A stretch of 64,000 bases of DNA, from positions 310,001 to 374,000 of the forward strand of contig NZ_JACXLD010000001.1 of NCBI RefSeq assembly GCF_014705705.1. Reading direction: 5' to 3'. The position numbers and the translations under genes are program-made. The notes beneath the pieces are model-generated. The model did no database searches. It was not told the DNA's origin and saw nothing but the letters and a program-made list of their open reading frames with translations. The stretch is from Spongiibacter pelagi (GTDB lineage Bacteria; Pseudomonadota; Gammaproteobacteria; Pseudomonadales; Spongiibacteraceae). Position 1 is the first letter of the stretch, and each line of letters opens with the position of its first letter. Positions 18,760-26,699 of the stretch are shown in pieces.

Positions 18760-18785
18760 CCGCCGACCGAGGTTGGCGGTTTTTT
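18760..18785 (+). terminator. Rho-independent terminator
   Basis: CCGCCGAC / GTTGGCGG form an 8-bp stem (one G-T) around a 4-base loop, followed by six T residues, 15 bases after the exported-protein stop. Confidence 0.88.
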
Positions 18786-18900
18786 ACAACTGTGCTGCCT
18801 GTTTTTGTCATTGTCTGAATCGTGGGTGGAGGTAAAGTAAATCCCCACACATAACACAAGGTTTTATCCCCTCGGTTAAAACCGGATAAGAGGTTCAGCA

Positions 18901-19914
18901 ATGACAAGCGCCGCCACAGCCATCAAACGTTACCCCATGCCCATGCCTTACGGCTGGTTTGTAGTGTCCTATTCCGACGAGTTGGCGGTGGGAGAATCCC
19001 GCGCGGTGCATTACTTTGGTCAGGAATTGGTGTTGTATCGCGGCGAGAAGGGCAAGCCGGTGTTGATGGAGGCCTATTGCCCTCACCTCGGTGCGCACCT
19101 CGGCCACGGTATTCATGAAAAATCCGGCAAGGGTGGTGGTCGAATTGAAGGCGACAATATTGTTTGCCCCTTCCACTCGTGGAAATTTAATTCCGACGGC
19201 GAATGCGTGGAAGTGCCCTACGCCAAGAATATGCCGCCCAAGGTACAGGGCAAGAAGTGTTTGAAATCCTTCCCCATCCGCGAAGTGAATCAATGCATTT
19301 GGGCTTGGTATCACCCCGAAGGTGAGTCACCCAAATGGGAAGTGATCGAACACGAAGAAGCGATGAGTGATGACTGGTCGCCGATGGATCGCTACGAGTG
19401 GACGCTGAATACTCACTCGCAGGAAATGGCCGAAAATGCCGCTGACCCGGCTCACTTTAAATATGTGCATGGCACCGCTTCTTTCCCTGAATGGGAAACC
19501 ACTTACGACGGCCCCTTTGTGCGCGGCCTGCAAAAAGCCAATATGCCGACCCCGCGCGGTGAAGTAAAAGGCGCAATTCATACCGGCAGCGCTGGCCCCG
19601 GTCAGGGCTTTACAAAGTTTGAAGGCATTGCCGATACGTTTTTGATGGGCCTGACAACGCCTATTGATGCGGAAACGGTACACGTTCGTTTTGCTTTTAT
19701 TCAGCCCAAGGTAAATGGCGAGGTGAAAAAAGGCGGTGTGAACGCGGCGATCATTGCCAATATCGTCGGTCAGCTGGAAGAAGATCGCCCGATTTGGGAA
19801 AACAAAATTTACCGCCCCTTGCCGATTTTGTGTGACGGCGATGGCCCAATCGCCAAATTCCGCAAATGGTATGGTCAGTTTTACGCCGGTGGATTTGATC
19901 CAAAAGCCTTGTAA
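18901..19914 (+). CDS. Rieske non-heme iron oxygenase, KshA-like
   Basis: A 337-residue terminal oxygenase component. The Rieske [2Fe-2S] ligands are in CPHLGAHLGHG and CPFHSWKF. The mononuclear iron site is in AADPAHFKYVHGT (Asp-x2-His-x4-His). The overall layout resembles 3-ketosteroid 9-alpha-hydroxylase oxygenase (KshA) and related Rieske oxygenases that attack large hydrophobic rings. No ferredoxin reductase (KshB-like) or other catabolic gene is adjacent, so the partner must be encoded elsewhere. The substrate assignment is inference; the Rieske oxygenase call is firm. Confidence 0.88.
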   Translation: MTSAATAIKRYPMPMPYGWFVVSYSDELAVGESRAVHYFGQELVLYRGEKGKPVLMEAYCPHLGAHLGHGIHEKSGKGGGRIEGDNIVCPFHSWKFNSDGECVEVPYAKNMPPKVQGKKCLKSFPIREVNQCIWAWYHPEGESPKWEVIEHEEAMSDDWSPMDRYEWTLNTHSQEMAENAADPAHFKYVHGTASFPEWETTYDGPFVRGLQKANMPTPRGEVKGAIHTGSAGPGQGFTKFEGIADTFLMGLTTPIDAETVHVRFAFIQPKVNGEVKKGGVNAAIIANIVGQLEEDRPIWENKIYRPLPILCDGDGPIAKFRKWYGQFYAGGFDPKAL

Positions 19915-19931
19915 AACAAGGCGCTATAAAA

Positions 19932-20723
19932 TCAGCTCAATAAGCTGATGCCGCGCTCCGCTAAATTTTGGCGGAGCGAATCACTGGCCTGCTCACCGAG
20001 AATGACCGCCGTTTGTTGGCCGGGCTCGTTTTGGTGAGGCAGGTTTTTATCTGTCAGTAAATGCGCCACTCGGCGGGCAATCGCCTTGCCGGAATCGATC
20101 CACTGTTTGCCGGGCAGCCGTTCGCTTAGCTGGGATTGAATCAGCGGAAAGTGGGTGCAGGCTAGAATTACCGTATCCATCTCGTTTGCACGGGGGTGCT
20201 TGCACAGCGCATCAATTGACGCTTGCCACTGCTCGGCGTTCTCATTTCCCGTCCAGAAAAAATCTTCTATTGCCGGTGCTAATTCGGCAGCGCCCACAGA
20301 AATGACACAGCAATCCGCGGCGAATTCCCGAATCAACTCGGCGGTGTAAGGGCGGGCCACGGTGCCGGGGGTGGCGAGTAGTCCAATTACTTTTGTTTGG
20401 CTGAGTAGCGCGGCGGGTTTTATCGCCGGCACTACGCCAACCACGGGAATACTGAGCTGTTCGCGCAGGGCGGGCAATACGGCGGTGCTGGCGGAATTGC
20501 AGGCCACCACCAGCATATCTACCGAGTGCTCGGCGAGCAGTTGTTCAATGCGCAAACAGATATGTTCGACCAGAGCTTGTTGCTGCCATTGGCCGTAGGG
20601 AAAACCACCGCGATCCATGGCGTAGAGCAAATCGACATGGGGCAGCAGGGCGTGAATTTCGGCGCCGATACTCAGTGAGCCGACGCCGGAATCAAAGACG
20701 AGAATGCGGGGCGTGGTGCTCAC
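19932..20723 (-). CDS. murI: Glutamate racemase
   Basis: A 263-residue enzyme supplying D-glutamate for peptidoglycan. The two catalytic cysteines are in VVACNSASTAVLP and VILACTHFPLI, and the N-terminal DSGVGSLSIG corresponds to the family motif DSGVGGLTV with two conservative differences. Its ATG overlaps the end of the peroxiredoxin gene by four bases, so it is translated from that message. It converges on the Rieske gene with a short gap. Confidence 0.94.
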   Translation of the reverse strand: MSTTPRILVFDSGVGSLSIGAEIHALLPHVDLLYAMDRGGFPYGQWQQQALVEHICLRIEQLLAEHSVDMLVVACNSASTAVLPALREQLSIPVVGVVPAIKPAALLSQTKVIGLLATPGTVARPYTAELIREFAADCCVISVGAAELAPAIEDFFWTGNENAEQWQASIDALCKHPRANEMDTVILACTHFPLIQSQLSERLPGKQWIDSGKAIARRVAHLLTDKNLPHQNEPGQQTAVILGEQASDSLRQNLAERGISLLS

Positions 20724-21199
20724 AGTTGTTGGAGAACAGTCTCCGCCGAACTCAGCTCAATGCCGCCGGACGCATCAACACCGAGGTGGGTAACCACGCC
20801 GTTATCGACGATCATGGCATAGCGCTGACTGCGGGTGCCCATGCCCCAGCCGGAGGCATCCATGCTGAGTCCCAGTGCTTTGGCGAAATCGCCATTGCCA
20901 TCACCCAGCATCAGAATTTCTTCGGCGTTTTGGGATTTTCCCCAGGCACCCATGACAAAGGCATCGTTTACGGAAATGCAGGCGATGGTGTCTACACCCT
21001 TGGCTTTAATGGTGTCGGCATTAACGACAAAGCCGGGCAGGTGGGTCATGGAGCAGCCGGGAGTAAAGGCGCCGGGTACGGCAAACAGCACAACTTTTTT
21101 ACCGTTAAAAATTTCATCGGTGGTAATTGGTTGTGGGCCTTTTTCGCCCATGGTTTGCAGCGTCGCGCTTGGGATTTTATCGCCTGCTTGAATGCTCAT
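20720..21199 (-). CDS. Peroxiredoxin, Prx5 type
   Basis: A 159-residue thiol peroxidase. FAVPGAFTPGCSMTHLPGF contains the peroxidatic cysteine in the PxxxTxxC setting of the Prx5/PMP20 subfamily. The region GWGMGTRSQRYAMIVDNG is also typical. It reduces peroxides, with regeneration probably by glutathione/glutaredoxin or thioredoxin. murI follows with a four-base overlap. The divergent Hsp20 gene lies about 180 bases away, making the intergenic region a possible stress-response control point. Confidence 0.92.
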   Translation of the reverse strand: MSIQAGDKIPSATLQTMGEKGPQPITTDEIFNGKKVVLFAVPGAFTPGCSMTHLPGFVVNADTIKAKGVDTIACISVNDAFVMGAWGKSQNAEEILMLGDGNGDFAKALGLSMDASGWGMGTRSQRYAMIVDNGVVTHLGVDASGGIELSSAETVLQQL

Positions 21200-21278
21200 T
21201 AGCCTGTCCTTTTATTTGTTGTGATGGTCAATTGGCAGAAAGTAAGTAGAAGTCGCAAGTGTAACAGAGCTTTTCATT

Positions 21279-21306
21279 CTTGAAATCTGCTCGCGCGACC
21301 CTATCT
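21279..21306 (+). promoter_or_regulatory. Sigma-32 heat-shock promoter of the Hsp20 gene
   Basis: CTTGAAA (21279-21285), a 13-base spacer, then CCCTATCT (21299-21306). The sigma-32 consensus is CTTGAAA-N13/14-CCCCATNT, so the -35 is perfect and the -10 differs at one base. It would give a leader of about 60 bases before the Hsp20 ATG. Confidence 0.87.
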
Positions 21307-21375
21307 AGATAATGTAAGCGCAATAAAGCGCGAAAGATTTGCAGTAAACCATCATTCGTAAGTTGGAGGTGTTAT

Positions 21376-21759
21376 ATGAACGGTATTTTCCCTTTCAGTG
21401 TGCTGGATGAGTTACAACGCGACATGAATCATCGTCAGGCATGGCTGAGTAAAGCGGGCCAGCCAGAGTGGCGCCCCGCCGTAGATGTTGTGGAAAGTGA
21501 ATCGGCCTGGCTGCTCAGTATGGACGTGCCGGGTGTGGCCAAAGAGGCAATCGAAATTACGGTGGAAGAACGTATTCTCACTGTAAAAACCGAGCGCAGC
21601 ATTGATTATGGTGAGCAGCGTCAAGCTGTTAGAGAGCGCCGTGCCGGTCAGGTGAGCCGACAGTTCCGTTTACCGGAAACCGTGGATGCACAAAATATAG
21701 AAGCGCGCGTTGAAAACGGTGTGTTGAGTTTGGCTTTACCCAAGCAGCTAAAAAGCTGA
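21376..21759 (+). CDS. Small heat-shock protein, Hsp20/alpha-crystallin family
   Basis: A 127-residue ATP-independent holdase. The alpha-crystallin domain spans about residues 33-125, with SMDVPGVAKEAIEITVEERILTV and the terminal ARVENGVLSLALPK (the GVL motif). The N-terminal arm is short. GGAGGT about 5 bases before the ATG is a strong ribosome site, and a sigma-32 promoter lies upstream, matching the expected heat induction. I saw no fourU or ROSE-type thermometer in the leader, but base pairing was checked only by eye. Confidence 0.93.
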   Translation: MNGIFPFSVLDELQRDMNHRQAWLSKAGQPEWRPAVDVVESESAWLLSMDVPGVAKEAIEITVEERILTVKTERSIDYGEQRQAVRERRAGQVSRQFRLPETVDAQNIEARVENGVLSLALPKQLKS

Positions 21760-21861
21760 GCCGCATCGTATTACGGTGCAGTAAATCCGCTGAAACAATC
21801 TCCGCGGGGCGCTGTGTTCGCTTGGACGCAGTGCCTTTATGCCCTTAGTGTTCGGCGCTTG

Positions 21862-24800
21862 TCAGTAGTAGCTGCTGTAGAGGCTCGGTGGTTCTGGCGG
21901 TGTGTGAATATCCTTCAAACGATCCTGGAGGGTATAGCGGGCATAGAGGGAGATATGGTTCGGTTCGTAAAAGTCTGCCCGTTGTATATCCGCGCTGAGT
22001 CCCAGATACCAGTGATCAGAAATCCGTTTTTCAAGCGCCATTTCCACGCTGTAACCAAAACCGCTGCCGCTGCGATTACTACCCCCGAGCAGGTAGGGTG
22101 CGTCTAGGGAGGAAGTCGAGTGAGAAACAGAAAGCTGCAATAAATATGATAAATCCTTGCCTCTGCGGCCATAGAAGCGAACCGGGAGGGAGATGGAATC
22201 GTAACGCTGGGGGCTGTAATAGCCACCGTGGTTCAGAGTGAATTCCTCGAGGTTTTTATCATAGGCCAGGTGGGTGCCGTTCAAGCCGATCCGCAACTGG
22301 CGATCTTCTTCGTTTAGGACCCGCCAATAAAGACCGCCCATCAGTCCCAGGCGGGTATTGTCTTCAACATCGTCGCCGGTGAGCTGGTGATATTGAAAGC
22401 TCGTCCATATACCAAGCCGTTTACCCTGGTCGAAACTGGTACCCAATTTCACGCCGGTTCTCAGTACACCGCCCCAGTTTTTGCCGGCTCTGGTAAGCGC
22501 TGTATCAGGAACGTCCATGCCGGCGTAGGAAAGCACAGAGCCCGTTTCGGGGCGTTGGGATACAGTGAAGCTCCAGCCGAGGGATTTGAACTTGCTGTCA
22601 AATTCGAGGCCACCCACCCAGCTTGAAGAGTCAAAACCCAGTGGCGTACTGCCGATGTCGGCCCGCCAGTGTTCAGCAATCCAGCCAATCCCTAAGGCAA
22701 TCCCGGTGTCTGATTTTGAAAAGGGAATGTCGAGTCTGCCAGTACCGCTAGGGTCGGGATCAATGTAATCGCGCTTGCCGGAAGTGACTGACACATAATC
22801 AACTCGGGCTAACAGGTGACCACTCTGTTCAGGAAACGGTAGTAGCATTTCCACGGGAATCTGGCTGTAGTTATCGCGCCCCTGCTTGGTGTTGTAATCC
22901 AGGCCAAACAGAATATGGCCATCGTTTTTCTCCTGGGCGCGATCAATTCCCGCTTTTAAACTGCGGCTTAACCAGTCGTCGCTGGCGGTGTCGTACAGTT
23001 GGCGGTAGTCATCGTCTGTTGAATCAGCGTGTAACTTCAGTCCTGAAAAACCGAGGCTTTCCATGCTTTGCCAATCTTGATTTTGTTCCGCAACCAGCAT
23101 GCCATCCCGAAGCAGAATGGCGTCAATATTGGGTCGTTGCGATAATTCAGCGAGCAATTTGGCGCTTTTATCTTTGAGCTTGAGCTGTTGAAAAGTACTG
23201 GCTAACTCGACTAAGTCTTCCGGGGGTAAAGATTGCTGTTGAGCCATGAGCAGGTCGGATTGCTGCTGGAAAAAAGCCTGCTTCTCTTTTAGTTTTGACG
23301 CGTTACGAAGGGCAGCAATTTTTGCTTTGGTTTGGTATTTGCCCGGCAAGTTTGACGCTTGGGAAAAGTTTGACAGTGCCAGCAAATGATCGCCTTCGCG
23401 CTCTTGATATTCCCCCTGCATGAATTTAAACCGGGCTTGAAGCTGCATAAGTTGCTGTGCATCTTCATAGGAATAGTTAAGCATGCTGATGCTGGCAAAC
23501 CAGCGTTCAAACTTTGCAAAGCTCGCTGTTTTTAACAGAATTTCGCCATAGCTTAACTTGGTATCCAGAAGCCAATCGCGGCGAATAAAGATAGTGTCGA
23601 GTACGGCTCTTGCCTGCTGGTTTTCGCCTTTGCTTAACCACAATTCCGCAATACGGATTTGTGCTTCAGGAATATCTCGGAATTGTTCAGCAAGTCTTTG
23701 CAGTTCTTGTTCGGATGGAGAGTCGCTATTGTTCTTTTGAATTTTTTGTAGTGCGAGATCGACGCGGATGCGTTGTAAATTGCGGGATATTGCCGGGCTG
23801 CGCTCGGCATCGGGTATGGATTCCAGTTGGGCGACGGCATCTGCAATTTTACCTTGCTGGGAAAGGTAAAGTCCGTAAGCAAATTTCATGTCGGGCTGTG
23901 GCATTTCTGCCGCCCACGTCTGCATCAGTTGATCAGCTTGCTCAGTTTTGCCTAGCTGGATAAAGGCCTCGGCGATTTGTTTTTTATCCCAAGGTGAAAG
24001 GGGAGAAAGCTGTAATAATGTCGAAAGCGACGTTAAGGCGGCGTTGGTATTGTTGCCGGCAAGCTGCTGCTCCAAATCAGAAAATTGCTGATCTTTCTGT
24101 AAAGATTGCTCTAGTTCTGAAAGCTGTTTTTGTTGGGAGGGCGCAAGCTGTGCGATGAATCGCTGGGCAGATTCCAGACCCCGGTGTTGGTATTCATATT
24201 CAACGCGTGAGTTCAGTAAATCTTTTGCTGTGGGGTTGCGCCGCAACGCCTGGTTATAAAAATGCAGCGCTTGTTCGTCCTGGTACTGCGATGCAGCTAA
24301 CTCAGCGAGCCGTAAATATCCGGTGTAATTGTCGGGTTGGATTCGATTGGCTTTGTGGAATGCTGATCGTGCTGATTCGGTTCGGCCGGCACTGAAAAAG
24401 CGCTGCCCTTCTTTTATTGATGCCCAGTACGATGCGGTTTTTACCAAACTTTGCCATTTACCTTGCCGGTCCGGGTCACGATTATAAAAAAGCGCTTGCT
24501 CGAAATAATATTGAGCCAGCTTCTGGTTGCCCCGGTTAAGTTCAATATGACCTAAGCCGCCGAGAATTTCCGGATCGTTGCCTCGTCCTTGGTGGGCAAA
24601 ATCAAGCAGTGATTCGGCTTTGCGATAATTTTCAGCATCAAGTGCAGCGAGGCCATTTTTCATTGCGCGATAATACGGGTTCCGAAGGCGCAACTGCTCT
24701 TCAGCAAATTCCACTTCAGCACGTTTGAGGCTTTGCTGTATTTGACGGTCGTTGGGGTAGCGCTGAGCCAATTCCTGATAAGCAGACAAGGTTTGCGTAT

Positions 24801-25608
24801 TGAGGGGGCGGCTTTCCAATATATTCAGCCATGCGCTTGCGGCACGTCGCCCGGTGCTTTCACCGTAAGCCAGTCGACGAAAGGTGCTTTCTGCCTCGCG
24901 CAGGTATTTTGCGTTGCGGGCGAGGTGATTTGCTTTGGCTAACTCTAGTTGAGCGATATTGGGGTATAGCTGATTCAGCGCTTCCAGGCGTGAGCGAACG
25001 CTGCGCCAGTAACGGGGAATGCGTCCTTTTAACTCCAGGTATTCCAGTTCCAACGACAAAACGGGAATGCTGGTGGGGAATACCTCGTCGAACTTGTTCA
25101 CTGCTTCGTCCAGTCTTCCGGCGGCAGTTAGTAAGCGGATGTTTTGCAGTTGGTTTTGTTTGTCTCGATACAAGCTAATGAGCCGGGCAAGTTGCTGCTC
25201 AAGTTCAGTGTTAGAACTACTGAGTCGCATCTGATTCAGTAGTGTTTCGGCCTTGGGAACCTCGTCTTCCAGCAACGCCAGGTAAGCCTGATAAAACAGG
25301 GTATAGGGGGCGTTAGGTGCGATGGCAGATTGCTGACGAAGGTGTGAGCGGAGTAGATCATGACGATTCAACAGGTCGGCAATTTTAATTTGTTTCAGCA
25401 GTGGAGAATCTTGCTGATTTTGTGTCTCGTGGGCATCAATCAGGCCAGGCTCGGCTTGAACTTGAAGTGGCTTACCCATTTTATCTTGGTCACTAGACGC
25501 TGGCTGCTGATCTTTGTTATTCGAAATATGTTGTATTGCTACACTGGCGGCGGCAATGGATAAGCCAAGTAGCGCAATTCGCCCAAGGCGCACCCCGGCT
25601 ACTTGCAT
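21862..25608 (-). CDS. bcsC: Cellulose synthase subunit BcsC (TPR scaffold and outer-membrane pore)
   Basis: A 1248-residue exported protein. It has an N-terminal signal/anchor segment (GRIALLGLSIAAASVAI). About 800 residues of tetratricopeptide repeats follow, for example the units around RKAESLLDFAHQG and DNYTGYLRLAELAASQ. The C-terminal ~300 residues form a beta-barrel like BcsC, ending in ISLYARYTLQDRL. It spans the periplasm and forms the exit pore for the glucan. It is the last gene of the bcsRQABZC message; its ATG lies inside the bcsZ stop region (10-base overlap). Length is slightly above E. coli BcsC (1157). Confidence 0.93.
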   Translation of the reverse strand: MQVAGVRLGRIALLGLSIAAASVAIQHISNNKDQQPASSDQDKMGKPLQVQAEPGLIDAHETQNQQDSPLLKQIKIADLLNRHDLLRSHLRQQSAIAPNAPYTLFYQAYLALLEDEVPKAETLLNQMRLSSSNTELEQQLARLISLYRDKQNQLQNIRLLTAAGRLDEAVNKFDEVFPTSIPVLSLELEYLELKGRIPRYWRSVRSRLEALNQLYPNIAQLELAKANHLARNAKYLREAESTFRRLAYGESTGRRAASAWLNILESRPLNTQTLSAYQELAQRYPNDRQIQQSLKRAEVEFAEEQLRLRNPYYRAMKNGLAALDAENYRKAESLLDFAHQGRGNDPEILGGLGHIELNRGNQKLAQYYFEQALFYNRDPDRQGKWQSLVKTASYWASIKEGQRFFSAGRTESARSAFHKANRIQPDNYTGYLRLAELAASQYQDEQALHFYNQALRRNPTAKDLLNSRVEYEYQHRGLESAQRFIAQLAPSQQKQLSELEQSLQKDQQFSDLEQQLAGNNTNAALTSLSTLLQLSPLSPWDKKQIAEAFIQLGKTEQADQLMQTWAAEMPQPDMKFAYGLYLSQQGKIADAVAQLESIPDAERSPAISRNLQRIRVDLALQKIQKNNSDSPSEQELQRLAEQFRDIPEAQIRIAELWLSKGENQQARAVLDTIFIRRDWLLDTKLSYGEILLKTASFAKFERWFASISMLNYSYEDAQQLMQLQARFKFMQGEYQEREGDHLLALSNFSQASNLPGKYQTKAKIAALRNASKLKEKQAFFQQQSDLLMAQQQSLPPEDLVELASTFQQLKLKDKSAKLLAELSQRPNIDAILLRDGMLVAEQNQDWQSMESLGFSGLKLHADSTDDDYRQLYDTASDDWLSRSLKAGIDRAQEKNDGHILFGLDYNTKQGRDNYSQIPVEMLLPFPEQSGHLLARVDYVSVTSGKRDYIDPDPSGTGRLDIPFSKSDTGIALGIGWIAEHWRADIGSTPLGFDSSSWVGGLEFDSKFKSLGWSFTVSQRPETGSVLSYAGMDVPDTALTRAGKNWGGVLRTGVKLGTSFDQGKRLGIWTSFQYHQLTGDDVEDNTRLGLMGGLYWRVLNEEDRQLRIGLNGTHLAYDKNLEEFTLNHGGYYSPQRYDSISLPVRFYGRRGKDLSYLLQLSVSHSTSSLDAPYLLGGSNRSGSGFGYSVEMALEKRISDHWYLGLSADIQRADFYEPNHISLYARYTLQDRLKDIHTPPEPPSLYSSYY

Positions 25609-26699
25609 GCTTTACTCCAATCAGTCTGTAATTCTCCGGTTTGAGAAAACTGGTAGCGTTCAGGCCAAGCCAGAGCGAATAAGCTCAGAACACGATTGTA
25701 GTAGTCCGTATGAACAGGGCTGTTGGCAAGCCCTTCTATCACACGTGCTTTCTGGTGTTTTGCTAATTCGCTTTTGTTGCTGGCCGTGAGCATGGGTAAT
25801 AGTGCGGCTGAAAAACCATAGGGGCCGATACCGCTTGCTTGGCCGGAAATCACCTGGGTTTTTTCCGGCGGGGCAGTGTGTTTTTTAGTCAGCGCCAACA
25901 TCGGCTGCATTTTTGCGAGCAGTGTTGAGCGCTCTGGATGTTCCGAGTGCAGCATCCCCGCCCAGAGATAAGTTCGGATGGCGTCATAACTGCCCACGGT
26001 GCCGGAGAGTTTGATTTTTCCCTCAGCCAGTTCAGCCCAGTCGGGCATCAATCCCATCGGCATAAGCTGTGGAAGCAGTTTGGCGCTATTGTCTCTTATT
26101 TCTGGCCAGGCCGAGTGAGGCAGTAAGTTGGCAAGCCGATCCAGCACTTGAAGGGGTAAATAACTTGGGTTGATGCGATAAACCTGTTGCTTGCTGACAA
26201 AGCCGTGAGAGGACGGCAAAAGTTGTTTACCAAAGCCGGGTATTTCTGTGCTTTCTTCCTTGCTGACTCGATTGGCCAGAAGATAGCCAAGGGTTTTATA
26301 TCTGGCGTTATCCCATAATTTCCCCGCTTCAAGCAGGGTGTAGGCCATCCATACATCGGCATCCGAGGCGGGATTGGTATCCAGCACTTGCCAGTTTTGT
26401 TCTGATTTTCCCCACAGCCAGGCGGGGAGGGTGGCGGTCATATCGCCATCAAACAAATGCTGTTCTGTCCATTTGAGCAGCGTTTTAAAGCGAGCTTGGT
26501 CATTGGCTACCAGCGCGAAAAACAAGGCGTAAGCCTGTCCTTCCGAAGTGGTAATTTGCCGTGAATCTGAGCCATCTATAACCCGGCCCTGCGCTATGTA
26601 ATCTTCAGCAAATTGTTGCCACTGCGGCCAGTCGCAATCCGCCGCCTGAATTGTGGTGATGGTCAGCATTAGGCCGATAAAAGCGATAAGGCGGCTCAT
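25599..26699 (-). CDS. bcsZ: Periplasmic endoglucanase BcsZ (GH8)
   Basis: About 366 residues with a signal peptide beginning MSRLIAFIGLMLTITTIQA. The catalytic acid is in TTSEGQAYALFFALVAND and the general base Asp in GSYDAIRTYLWAGM, both standard GH8 positions. The enzyme trims nascent beta-1,4-glucan in the periplasm and is needed for normal cellulose output. The open frame extends to 26756. The ATG at 26699 is chosen because it starts the signal peptide and overlaps the bcsB stop as TAATG. Confidence 0.94.
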   Translation of the reverse strand: MSRLIAFIGLMLTITTIQAADCDWPQWQQFAEDYIAQGRVIDGSDSRQITTSEGQAYALFFALVANDQARFKTLLKWTEQHLFDGDMTATLPAWLWGKSEQNWQVLDTNPASDADVWMAYTLLEAGKLWDNARYKTLGYLLANRVSKEESTEIPGFGKQLLPSSHGFVSKQQVYRINPSYLPLQVLDRLANLLPHSAWPEIRDNSAKLLPQLMPMGLMPDWAELAEGKIKLSGTVGSYDAIRTYLWAGMLHSEHPERSTLLAKMQPMLALTKKHTAPPEKTQVISGQASGIGPYGFSAALLPMLTASNKSELAKHQKARVIEGLANSPVHTDYYNRVLSLFALAWPERYQFSQTGELQTDWSKACK

